DNA of 19,740 bases from contig JAGXHO010000095.1 of assembly GCA_024636105.1 (NCBI GenBank), positions 1-19,740 of the forward strand, read 5' to 3'. Position 1 is the first letter of the stretch. Each line of letters starts with the position of its first letter. The notes below the pieces were generated by a model. The model was not told the DNA's origin and did not search any database. It saw only the letters and a program-made list of their open reading frames with translations. The position numbers and the translations under genes were made by a program. This DNA is from Trueperaceae bacterium. Its GTDB lineage: Bacteria > Deinococcota > Deinococci > Deinococcales > Trueperaceae. Of the stretch, positions 7,208 through 13,974 are shown one piece after another.

Positions 7208-7713
7208 CACCACCGGACACGCGCGACCACGTTCCCTTCTCGGACGAGAACCTTCGCGCCTTCGCCGAAGCCTGGTACCGCGCCCTCGACGTTCATGCGC
7301 CCACGGAGGATCTGCGGGTCCTGCTGGCACCCGACGGCCTGCAGATGATCTTCCCCGAGAAGACGTTGCAGGGCCTCGGAGACTTCGACGCCTGGTACGC
7401 CGGTGGCACCTACGGCGACGGCACCACCGCACCCGGCGTGATCAACCTGTTCTTCGACGAGAACCACACGGTGCTCAGCGTGACCGTCGCGGAACGGAGC
7501 GAGCGCGATGCCGTCGTCGACGTCGTGGTGGGCTGGCAGGCGAGTTGGTTCGTGCGCCCCGAGGCCAAGAGCCGCCGGACGTCGATGAACGCCACGCAGC
7601 GGTGGACCATCCGGCCCGCTCCGGCGGGTCGCAACCCGTTCGGTGTGGTGATCGCGGCCTACAACGCCACGGTCAAGGACTTCGAGTACGCCCCCGGCTT
7701 CGCCCGGCTCTGA
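7204..7713 (+). CDS. NTF2/SnoaL-like protein 2 (divergent, assignment weaker)
   Basis: A 169-residue protein starting inside the stop of the preceding gene (ATGA overlap). The N-terminal helix LRAFAEAWYRALDVHAPTED followed by a L-L-A-P-D-G-L segment, and G-L-G-D-F-D-A-W-Y farther on, fit the first helices of an NTF2-like fold. VVDVVVGWQASWFVRPEA and ATQRWTIRPAPAGR look like its long antiparallel strands. It is longer than its neighbours and lacks their xDGKxxExW ending. It could act with the preceding gene as a heteromeric pair, which is inferred from the overlap only. The next gene starts 78 bases later; I see no hairpin or promoter in that gap. Confidence 0.62.
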   Translation: MTPPDTRDHVPFSDENLRAFAEAWYRALDVHAPTEDLRVLLAPDGLQMIFPEKTLQGLGDFDAWYAGGTYGDGTTAPGVINLFFDENHTVLSVTVAERSERDAVVDVVVGWQASWFVRPEAKSRRTSMNATQRWTIRPAPAGRNPFGVVIAAYNATVKDFEYAPGFARL

Positions 7714-7791
7714 CCGCCGACCAGCCGCCCCGCGCAGCGGAGGACCGTCCCGACCCCGGCACGCGCCCACCCGGGCAGGAGAGGAACGCAG

Positions 7792-8217
7792 ATGGCCAAC
7801 ACCGAGCTCGTCTTCAAGATGTACGACTACTTCGGCAAGGGGGACATGGCGTCGATCAAACGCGACCTGTTCCATCCGGACGTCACGTGGAAGATGCCGG
7901 GGCACCATCCCCTGTCGGCCACGATGGAAGGCGTCGACGCCGTGATCGCCTTCTTCGGCGCGCTGTTCCAGGCCGGCATCCACGTCGACAACGCGCACTT
8001 CGGCGAACTCGACGATGGAACCGTGGTGGAGAAGCACCTCGGCCATGGCACCAGTGGCGGCGAGGAGTTCTTGTTCCCGACCTGCACGACCTACGGCATC
8101 AAGGACGGCAAGATCTTCGCCGTCCAGGTCCACACGGGCGATCAGCACACGGTCGATCGCTACATGTGGGCACAGTTCAAGCTCAAGGGCATCCCCGAAC
8201 GACTCGCGGGATCCTGA
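7792..8217 (+). CDS. SnoaL-like / ketosteroid-isomerase-type NTF2 protein 3
   Basis: A 141-residue protein with a good ribosome site (AGGAGAGGA, 7777-7785). It begins ELVFKMYDYFGKGDMASI, the typical first helix of SnoaL-like proteins, then LFHPDVTWKMPGHHPLSAT, the conserved D-V-x-W strand, G-V-D-A-V-I-A-F-F helix 3, and ends with a strand containing YGIKDGKIFAVQVHTGDQ. These are hallmarks of the small SnoaL/KSI group. His residues in PGHHP and Asp in the D-V-T-W strand could point into the cone. Closest in architecture to the next gene (8238), whose WEVPGHNQLSG matches WKMPGHHPLSA, so the two are probably paralogues by duplication. Substrate unknown. Confidence 0.8.
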   Translation: MANTELVFKMYDYFGKGDMASIKRDLFHPDVTWKMPGHHPLSATMEGVDAVIAFFGALFQAGIHVDNAHFGELDDGTVVEKHLGHGTSGGEEFLFPTCTTYGIKDGKIFAVQVHTGDQHTVDRYMWAQFKLKGIPERLAGS

Positions 8218-8237
8218 GCGGCAGGCGGGGAGACACG

Positions 8238-8645
8238 ATGTCCAGCAAACTGACCGTCGAGCACGTTCAGAACGCCTACCAGGCCCTGGCGTCCGGCAGC
8301 CGCGACCTCTGTGAGCAGTACTGGGCCGAAGACATGGTCTGGGAAGTGCCGGGGCACAACCAGTTGTCGGGGTGGAAGCACGGCCTCGACGGCTTCCTCG
8401 GCTTCATGCAACGCGTCGGTGAACTCAGCGGCGGCAGCTTCCGCATGAAGGCGATCACGATCATGGTGAACGACGAGTACTCGTGCGACGTGACCAACAA
8501 CAAGGGCACGCGGGCCCACGATGCCAGCAAGAAGCTCGACATCGACGTCGCTCACGTGCTCCGCTGGCGCGACGGCAAGGTGATCGCCGGCAAGGGTGGC
8601 ATCTTCGGCGACGGCACCGCCCAGTACGACGAGTTCTGGTCGTAG
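8238..8645 (+). CDS. SnoaL-like NTF2 protein 4, paralogue of its neighbour
   Basis: A 135-residue protein from ATG 8238; GCGGGGAGA (8225-8233) is the ribosome site. The frame is open far upstream through the preceding genes, but the protein-like part begins here. Helix VEHVQNAYQALASGSRDL, then YWAEDMVWEVPGHNQLSG, a G-L-D-G-F-L-G-F-M helix, and the ending HVLRWRDGKVIAGKGGIFGD follow the SnoaL pattern. The shared W-x-x-P-G-H-x-x-L-S motif links it to the gene at 7792, only 20 bases upstream. Possible roles are isomerase, cyclase or lyase; no activity can be assigned. The stop is 64 bases before the tautomerase start. Confidence 0.8.
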   Translation: MSSKLTVEHVQNAYQALASGSRDLCEQYWAEDMVWEVPGHNQLSGWKHGLDGFLGFMQRVGELSGGSFRMKAITIMVNDEYSCDVTNNKGTRAHDASKKLDIDVAHVLRWRDGKVIAGKGGIFGDGTAQYDEFWS

Positions 8646-8709
8646 GGCGCGCCGTTCCGCCGGCGACGCACCTCACCTTCATCCGCGGTGCTCGGAAAGG
8701 ATCCACACC

Positions 8710-9066
8710 ATGCCCATCATCACCATCAAGACGATCAAGGACGCCGTGCTCACGAGCGACGCTCAGAAGCGCGAACTGCTGCAGAAGATGACCGACACGT
8801 TCATCGAGGTCGTAGGCGAGGTCGCCCGTCCCTTCACGTACTGCATCATCGAAGAGACGCCGATGTACGAGTGGTCGCTCGCCGGCAAGCCGCTCCCCGA
8901 CTTCGCGTACCTCTCGGGTCCCGAGTTCATGGGGCTGCACGACAAGTCGAACGACATCATGAAGGCCTACATGGCCCAGTTGGCAGCACAGGCCACGGCG
9001 GCGTCAGGCGACTCGGAACGCGAAGCCAAGGCGAACGACCAATGGCGGGGTAGCGCCGACGTCTGA
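8710..9066 (+). CDS. 4-oxalocrotonate tautomerase-superfamily enzyme
   Basis: A 118-residue protein. Met is followed directly by Pro (MPIITIKTIKD), so removal of Met would leave the N-terminal Pro-1 that acts as catalytic base in tautomerase-superfamily enzymes. The helix AQKRELLQKMTDTFIEVVGE and Arg40 (mature Arg39) in VARPFTYCIIEETP match the 4-oxalocrotonate tautomerase fold, where Arg39 is a substrate-binding residue; the second Arg (mature 11) is not present. A further 45 residues after the core, including a W-S-L-A-G-K-P-L-P-D segment, make it longer than the 62-residue classic enzyme. The ribosome site GGAAAGGA (8695-8702) precedes ATG 8710. It sits among the SnoaL-like genes and probably handles an enol/keto or unsaturated acid intermediate of the same pathway, which is inference. 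Confidence 0.84.
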   Translation: MPIITIKTIKDAVLTSDAQKRELLQKMTDTFIEVVGEVARPFTYCIIEETPMYEWSLAGKPLPDFAYLSGPEFMGLHDKSNDIMKAYMAQLAAQATAASGDSEREAKANDQWRGSADV

Positions 9067-9191
9067 ACGGCGGCATCGGCGGCGACGTTCCGCTGCGATC
9101 CCGGCCCCGGCACCCACGCCTGGTCGACGGCGCCGAAGCCCCGACCGGCCGCGCATCGTCCGTACACCCCACCCTGACTAGGAGGCGCGGC

Positions 9192-10097
9192 ATGACGGTC
9201 GAACCGTCCACGCTCGAGCAAAAGAACAAAGAACTCTTCCATCGCTGGTTCGGAGAGGTCTGGAACGCCGGCAACTACGAGGTGGCCCAGCAGGTCATCA
9301 GCCCGACCATGCGCGTGCATGGTGCCGGTGGACAACCCGTTCAGATGGGACCCGACGGCGTGTCGGGGTTGGTGCGCACCTGGCGTGACGCCTTCCCCGA
9401 CGGCCGCATGACCATCGACGGGGTGATCGCCGAGGGCGGCCTGGTCGCGGCGCTGCTCACGTGGCACGGCACGCACGAGGGCGAGTTCTACGGCGCGGCG
9501 CCGTCGGGCAAGCGCGTCGCGTGCACCTCGATCGGGATCGACGGGATCGCCGACGGCATCATCGTCGACGGTTGGGGCGAACTCGACATGGCCGGGATGA
9601 TGCAACAGATGGGCGCGTTCCCGATGGTGGGCCCAGGTGCCACGGCGAAGGGCGCCGGCGCCGATTGGGGTAGCGGTCCGGTCACTTCGGGTCCTGCCGA
9701 CGGCGACGTGAAGGCCGTGGCCGCGAGCTTCGCGTCTGCGCTGGCGGCCGGCGACGTCGCTGCCGTGCTCGCCTCGGGGTACCGCGAGTACGGACCCGTG
9801 TTCGGGGCCACGGACGCTGCGGGGGCCCAGGCGGTCCTGACGGCGCTGAGCTCCGCGATGCCCGACCTCCGGTACGAGCAAGACGGGGCCATCGTGATCG
9901 CCGAGGGCGATCTCGTCGCCATCCACGGCGTCTTCTACGGGACCCACACCGGCACGCCGCTCTACGGCGCCGCGGCGAAGGGGTCGGCCGTGACCTGGTC
10001 GCAGACCGACCTGTTGCGCGTCAAGGGCGACAGGGTGACCGAGCGATGGCTTTGCGCCGACACGTTGGCCATCCTCAACCAGACCGGTCCGCGGTGA
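9192..10097 (+). CDS. Double SnoaL/ester-cyclase-like protein (two fused NTF2 domains)
   Basis: A 301-residue protein with AGGAGG (9180-9185) before ATG 9192. Two SnoaL-like units are visible. The first (about 8-142) has FHRWFGEVWNAGNYEVAQQ, T-W-R-D-A-F-P-D, W-H-G-T-H-E-G-E-F-Y-G-A-A-P-S-G-K and the ending DGWGELDMAGMMQQMG. The second (about 172-298) has VAASFASALAAGDVAAVLAS, Y-G-T-H-T-G-T-P-L-Y-G-A, and RVTERWLCADTLAILNQ. A Gly/Pro/Ala-rich linker (143-170) joins them. NTF2 folds usually dimerise, so the fusion may be an internal pseudo-dimer. The second unit is more divergent: its P-S-G-K is A-K-G-S. A 125-base gap with no feature I can recognise separates it from the tautomerase gene. Confidence 0.85.
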   Translation: MTVEPSTLEQKNKELFHRWFGEVWNAGNYEVAQQVISPTMRVHGAGGQPVQMGPDGVSGLVRTWRDAFPDGRMTIDGVIAEGGLVAALLTWHGTHEGEFYGAAPSGKRVACTSIGIDGIADGIIVDGWGELDMAGMMQQMGAFPMVGPGATAKGAGADWGSGPVTSGPADGDVKAVAASFASALAAGDVAAVLASGYREYGPVFGATDAAGAQAVLTALSSAMPDLRYEQDGAIVIAEGDLVAIHGVFYGTHTGTPLYGAAAKGSAVTWSQTDLLRVKGDRVTERWLCADTLAILNQTGPR

Positions 10098-10159
10098 CGT
10101 CGGAGACCGCGATGGCGGACCCAAGGTCGACGCACCAGATCGGTCCGATCCCGCACCAT

Positions 10160-10164
10160 GGAGG
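10160..10164 (+). promoter_or_regulatory. Ribosome binding site fixing the start of the triple-domain gene
   Basis: GGAGG, 8 bases upstream of ATG 10173. The alternative in-frame ATG at 10158 overlaps this site and is therefore unlikely to be the start. Confidence 0.65.
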
Positions 10165-10172
10165 TACCACGG

Positions 10173-11480
10173 ATGAGTGAGTCAGCGAACAAACGAGTGT
10201 ACCGCCGCTTCGTCGAGGAAGTCATCAATCGGGGCAACGTCGACGTCATCCCCGAGCTGTTCCATCCAGCCTACGTCGACCACAGCGCACCTCCCGGCAG
10301 CGGCGCGGGCGTGAGCGTCTACGATCAGGTCGCCGCCATCCCGAAGCTGTTCCGCGGCGCGTTCCCCGACGTCCACTTCACCATCGAGAGCATGGTCGAG
10401 CAAGACGGCTGGGTCGGGACCCGCGTCACCGGGCGTGGCCAGCACATCGGCCGGCCCTTCATGGGTGCCGATCCGACGGGGCGCCATGTGGTCTGGTCGT
10501 CCGAGGGCATGTTCCGGATGCAGGACGGCAAGATCGCCGAGCACTACGGGCAGCCCGACCTGTTGGGCCTGCGCGAGCAGATCATGCTGAAGCCTGAGCC
10601 CGGCTCGCTGGACGAGATGCGGGCGATCGTCGCCAAGTACGTCTACGCGACCAACATGGGCAACTTCGACGCCTTCGACGAGTTCGTCGTCGAGGACTAC
10701 GTGGACCACGACCCGGTCCCGGGGCAGAAGCCTGGCCGCGAGGGCCTGAAGGACGCGTATCGCGCGTTCCTCTCCGCGTTCCCCGACATCTGGTTCACCT
10801 TCGAGGAACTGATCGCGCAAGGCGATCTCGTCGTCGGCCGCGGCGTCATCCAGGGCACCCACCAGGGCGAGTTCCTCGGCGTCCCCCCGTCCGGCAAAGT
10901 CCTCCACTGGACCGGTACCCGCATGTTCCGGGTCAAGGACGGCAAGGTGACCGAGGGCTGGATCAACTTCGACGTGCTGGGACTCCTCCAGCAGATGGGC
11001 GTCGTTCCCACGCCCCCTGCACCCGACGGCCCCATCGCGCCGTCGAGCGTCGGCCTCCGCGGGGCATCCTCGACCCCCGCTGCCAACGAGGCCCTCATGC
11101 GCCGCTTCATCGACGAGGTGTGGAACAAGGGCAACCTCGACCTCGCCGACGAGTTCTTCCACCCCGAGGCCACCAGTCCCAGCGCCCCTGCCCTGCCGCC
11201 TGGCGGCGCGGGCGTCAAGGTCATCGCTTCGATGTTCCGCAGCGCCTTCCCCGACTACTGGATGACGATCGATTACCTGGTCGCGGACGAAGAGAAGGTC
11301 GCTGCGCGCTTCAGCCAGGGCGGCACCCACCGGGGCGACCTCTTCGGCATCCCCGCCACCGGCAAGACCGTGAAGTTCACCGAGATGGGCATCCTGCGCA
11401 TCGCCGACGGCAAGGTGGTCGAGAGCTGGTACGACGTCGACATGGCCGGGCTCATGCAGCAGCTCGGCGTCGGCGGCTGA
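10173..11480 (+). CDS. Triple SnoaL/ester-cyclase-like protein (three fused NTF2 domains)
   Basis: A 435-residue protein from ATG 10173. Three consecutive SnoaL-like units can be read, each with an N-terminal helix, an A-F-P-D helix/strand turn, and a closing strand. Unit 1 (about 5-140): YRRFVEEVINRGNVDVIPEL, F-R-G-A-F-P-D, G-A-D-P-T-G-R, F-R-M-Q-D-G-K. Unit 2 (about 148-280): YVYATNMGNFDAFDEF, L-S-A-F-P-D, T-H-Q-G-E-F-L-G-V-P-P-S-G-K, KVTEGWINFDVLGLLQQMG. Unit 3 (about 303-435): MRRFIDEVWNKGNLDLADEF, R-S-A-F-P-D, T-H-R-G-D-L-F-G-I-P-A-T-G-K, KVVESWYDVDMAGLMQQLG. A Pro/Ser/Ala-rich linker (about 280-302) precedes unit 3. Single-domain proteins are about 130-145 residues, so this is three full copies with no frameshift. 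Such enzymes are called ester cyclases by similarity only. Confidence 0.85.
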   Translation: MSESANKRVYRRFVEEVINRGNVDVIPELFHPAYVDHSAPPGSGAGVSVYDQVAAIPKLFRGAFPDVHFTIESMVEQDGWVGTRVTGRGQHIGRPFMGADPTGRHVVWSSEGMFRMQDGKIAEHYGQPDLLGLREQIMLKPEPGSLDEMRAIVAKYVYATNMGNFDAFDEFVVEDYVDHDPVPGQKPGREGLKDAYRAFLSAFPDIWFTFEELIAQGDLVVGRGVIQGTHQGEFLGVPPSGKVLHWTGTRMFRVKDGKVTEGWINFDVLGLLQQMGVVPTPPAPDGPIAPSSVGLRGASSTPAANEALMRRFIDEVWNKGNLDLADEFFHPEATSPSAPALPPGGAGVKVIASMFRSAFPDYWMTIDYLVADEEKVAARFSQGGTHRGDLFGIPATGKTVKFTEMGILRIADGKVVESWYDVDMAGLMQQLGVGG

Positions 11481-11516
11481 CGTGATGCGCCGCGCCTCCC
11501 ACCAAGAGGGGATCCG

Positions 11517-11954
11517 ATGATGGCAACCGAACAGGAACGCAACGTCGCGCTCGTCCTGAAGATGTACGAAGAGGTCTGGAACCGCGGGAACCTCGGCTTC
11601 ATCGACGAGGCCGTCTCGAAGTCCTTCGTCGACAACCCACCGAAGCGCTTCTTCACCGTGCCGACGCGGGGCCGGGAAAGCCTCCATGAGGCTGCCTCGG
11701 CGTTCAGGGGCGCCATGCCCGACTTCCGTGACGAGGTGATCCGCTGCGTGGCCGAGGGCGACAAGGTCTTCTACCTCGGCCGGATCACCGGGACCCATAC
11801 GAAGCCGTTCTTCGAGTTCCCCCCCAGCGGCAACGCGGTCAACGTCTTGGGGATCAACGAGTTCCGCCTCGCGAACGGCGCCATCGTCGAACGCTGGGGC
11901 ATCTTCGACGTCCTGAGCATGATGCAGCAGATGAACGTCGTGCCCAAAGCCTGA
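11517..11954 (+). CDS. SnoaL/ester-cyclase-like protein, single domain
   Basis: A 145-residue protein; AGAGGGG (11505-11511) precedes ATG 11517, and a second ATG directly follows. It shows the same signature as the fused units: VLKMYEEVWNRGNLGFIDE, F-R-G-A-M-P-D-F-R-D, GRITGTHTKPFFEFPPSGN and the ending VERWGIFDVLSMMQQMNVV. It is most like the second and third units of the upstream triple protein. The usual T-H-x-G-E/D-F motif is T-H-T-K-P-F-F, and P-S-G-K is P-S-G-N. It follows the triple gene by 36 bases. A free single domain next to fused copies suggests either a subunit partner or the parental form of the duplications. Confidence 0.83.
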   Translation: MMATEQERNVALVLKMYEEVWNRGNLGFIDEAVSKSFVDNPPKRFFTVPTRGRESLHEAASAFRGAMPDFRDEVIRCVAEGDKVFYLGRITGTHTKPFFEFPPSGNAVNVLGINEFRLANGAIVERWGIFDVLSMMQQMNVVPKA

Positions 11955-11973
11955 TGGCACCGCGGCCGTCCGA

Positions 11974-11980
11974 GGAGGAG
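11974..11980 (+). promoter_or_regulatory. Strong ribosome binding site of the next SnoaL-like gene
   Basis: GGAGGAG, 7 bases before ATG 11988. It is among the best Shine-Dalgarno matches in the cluster and fixes this start. Confidence 0.6.
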
Positions 11981-11987
11981 TGAACGC

Positions 11988-12374
11988 ATGAGGAACCGCA
12001 CGATCATCGACGACTACTACCGACTCGCCAACGCTGGCGACTGGACCGCTTGGTGCGACCTGTTCGCCGACGACATGGTGATGGACGAGCAACTCGCCGG
12101 GCACATCGACGGGCTCGCCACCCTGCGACCGATGATGGCCGGGATGAGCGAGGCCTACGCCGTGTTCCGGAACGAGGCCAAGCACGTCGTCGTGGACGGC
12201 GACCAGGGTGCGGTCGTGTCTCATATCTCCGCACGGGCGGCCAAGTTCCCCGACGAGCCGATCGAGGCGGAGGTCATGAATTACTTCCGCTTCGACGGGG
12301 GCAAGATCAGCTACATGGCGAACTTCCACGACTCGGCACCGTTCGAGCCGTTCCTGCGGCAGCTTCGCGGATGA
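11988..12374 (+). CDS. SnoaL-like NTF2 protein, short form
   Basis: A 128-residue protein starting MRNRTIIDDYYRLANAGDWT, the first helix of a SnoaL-like fold, followed by C-D-L-F-A-D-D-M-V-M-D-E-Q, a H-I-D-G-L-A-T-L-R-P-M helix, and a closing MNYFRFDGGKISYMANFHD strand with the family's D-G-G-K-I-x-Y. It belongs to the small SnoaL group rather than the ester-cyclase-type units upstream: it lacks the T-H-x-G and L-x-Q-x-G features. The residues D-D-Y-Y near the N-terminus and H-D near the C-terminus could face the pocket. It is 33 bases after the previous gene and 31 before the GMC oxidoreductase, which suggests it acts on the substrate or product of that enzyme; this is inference. Confidence 0.78.
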   Translation: MRNRTIIDDYYRLANAGDWTAWCDLFADDMVMDEQLAGHIDGLATLRPMMAGMSEAYAVFRNEAKHVVVDGDQGAVVSHISARAAKFPDEPIEAEVMNYFRFDGGKISYMANFHDSAPFEPFLRQLRG

Positions 12375-12405
12375 GCGGGCGCCGCACTGCTCCGAGAGGG
12401 TCCCC

Positions 12406-13974
12406 ATGAGCAAGAAGAAGGCGGCGTACGACTTCGTCGTGCTGGGCGCGGGTTCAGCCGGGTGCGTCCTGGCCAACCGCCTGAGCGAGCACCCGGACGC
12501 CCGCGTGCTGGTGATCGAGGCCGGCGGCACCGAGATCGGTCCCAACGTCGAGAACCCTTCGGTCTGGTTCACGCTGCTCGGCTCGGACATCGACTGGGGC
12601 TACACGACGGTGCCCCAAGACGGGCTGAAGGGGCGCAGCACCTACGAGCCGCGCGGCAAGATCATTGGCGGCTCGAGCCAGCTGTACCTGATGATGCACA
12701 TCCGCGGCCACCCGAGCGACTACGACAACTGGGCCTACAACGGCTGCCCGGGTTGGTCGCATCGCGACGTGCTGCCGTATTTCCAGAAGCTCGAGGACCA
12801 GGAAGACCATACGAGCGATTGGGTGGGCCATGGCGGCCCGCTGAGCGTGATCAATGCCAAGAACCACGCCCACAACCCTCTGACGAAGTCGTTCATCGAC
12901 GGCTGCCTCGAGCTCGGCTACCCGCCGACGGACGACTTCAACGGCCCTCAGATGACGGGCGCCGGCTGGCACCACGTCAACATCAAGGACGGCAAGCGCC
13001 ACAGCGCCGCCGTCGCGTACCTGCTCCCCGCCCTGCAGCGCGACAACCTGACGCTCGAGGCCAACGCCCAGGTCACCCGCCTGATCGTGACCAAGGGGCG
13101 CTGCACCGGGGTCGAGTACGTCAAGGACGGCAAGACCCACAAGGTCGAAGCCGCGCGGGAGGTCATCCTCTGCGCCGGCGCGCTCGAGTCCCCCCACCTC
13201 CTCCTGAACTCCGGCATCGGACCCGCCGCTCAGCTCGGCCAGTTCGGCATCCCGGTCGTCGCCGACCTGCCCGGCGTCGGCGAAAACTTCCACAACCACG
13301 TGCTGATGGGGTTGATCGCCGAGACGCGCGAGCCCGTCCAGCCTGGTCGCCTCAACACCTCCGAAGCCGCCCTGTTCTGCTCCTCGGATCCAGGGTACGC
13401 GGTGCCCGACCTGCAGTTCAACTTCGTGCACCTACCGTTCGACGTCATCGTCGGGGCGAACAATCCCAACTCGGTCTCGCTGATCTCGGGGCTCCAGCGC
13501 CCGCAGTCGCGGGGCTGGGTGCGTCTGCAATCGGACGATCCGCTGGCGCGGCCGTTGCTCAACCCCAACTACTTGGCCGTGGAGCACGACGTCGAGCGGA
13601 TGAAGGCCATGGTCGAGATCGGACGCGAGATCTACGCCAGCAAAGCGATGGCGAAGGTCCTGACCGGTCGCGAACTCCTGCCCGGTCCGGACGTGAAGAG
13701 CGAGGCCCAAATCCTCGACTTCATCCGCAACCGCAGCGACAGCTACCACCACCAGGTCGGCTCGTGCAAGATGGGCCTCGACGCGATGGCGGTCGTCGCC
13801 CCGGACCTGAAGGTGAACGGGGTCGAAGGGCTCCGCGTGGCCGACGCGAGCGTCATGCCCACCATCGTCACGGGGAACATCAACACCGGCGTCGTGATGA
13901 TCGCCGAGAAGGCGTCCGACCTGATCAAGGCGAGCCACGGTCTGACCAGCACGCACGCCGGACGCGCCGCGTGA
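12406..13974 (+). CDS. GMC-family FAD-dependent alcohol oxidoreductase (choline dehydrogenase-like)
   Basis: A 522-residue protein; GAGAGGG (12394-12400) precedes ATG 12406. It has the FAD-binding GAGSAG (14-19), the second dinucleotide-fold strand VLVIEAGG (35-41), a GGSS motif (88-91), the GMC stretch ILCAGALESPHLLLNSGIGP (254-273) and the C-terminal catalytic region YHHQVGSCKMG with His449, then TGNINTGVVMIAEKA with Asn493 as the His/Asn pair. Length is usual for the choline-dehydrogenase/alcohol-dehydrogenase branch. GMC enzymes oxidise alcohols to aldehydes or ketones. In the GGSS signature the common Asn is Tyr (GGSSQLYLMM), a change near the flavin. There is no signal peptide, so it is probably cytoplasmic. 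Its stop overlaps the GTG of the next gene. Confidence 0.9.
   Translation: MSKKKAAYDFVVLGAGSAGCVLANRLSEHPDARVLVIEAGGTEIGPNVENPSVWFTLLGSDIDWGYTTVPQDGLKGRSTYEPRGKIIGGSSQLYLMMHIRGHPSDYDNWAYNGCPGWSHRDVLPYFQKLEDQEDHTSDWVGHGGPLSVINAKNHAHNPLTKSFIDGCLELGYPPTDDFNGPQMTGAGWHHVNIKDGKRHSAAVAYLLPALQRDNLTLEANAQVTRLIVTKGRCTGVEYVKDGKTHKVEAAREVILCAGALESPHLLLNSGIGPAAQLGQFGIPVVADLPGVGENFHNHVLMGLIAETREPVQPGRLNTSEAALFCSSDPGYAVPDLQFNFVHLPFDVIVGANNPNSVSLISGLQRPQSRGWVRLQSDDPLARPLLNPNYLAVEHDVERMKAMVEIGREIYASKAMAKVLTGRELLPGPDVKSEAQILDFIRNRSDSYHHQVGSCKMGLDAMAVVAPDLKVNGVEGLRVADASVMPTIVTGNINTGVVMIAEKASDLIKASHGLTSTHAGRAA

Noticed and set aside
7545..8237. Upstream extension of the SnoaL-like gene at 8238
   Set aside because: The frame runs out of phase through two real genes; the SnoaL helix and a ribosome site begin at 8238.
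9067..9191. The 125-base gap before the double SnoaL gene as a promoter or small gene
   Set aside because: No convincing -35/-10 pair, hairpin or short coding frame apart from the ribosome site of the next gene.
6830..12374. Polyketide biosynthesis cluster, suggested by SnoaL-like cyclases
   Set aside because: No ketosynthase, acyl carrier protein, ketoreductase set or other polyketide gene in the window; the SnoaL fold alone does not indicate polyketides.
10182..12590. An 802-codon open frame on the minus strand under the SnoaL genes
   Set aside because: It is antisense to four genes with clear domains and good ribosome sites. The translation is low in structure, rich in Val/Asp/His/Gly/Arg and has no recognisable motif, as expected of high-GC shadow frames.
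12462..13970. Long upstream extension of the second PfpI gene through the GMC gene
   Set aside because: The part before 13971 is an Arg/Pro/Gln-rich shifted reading of the GMC gene; the PfpI fold begins right at GTG 13971.
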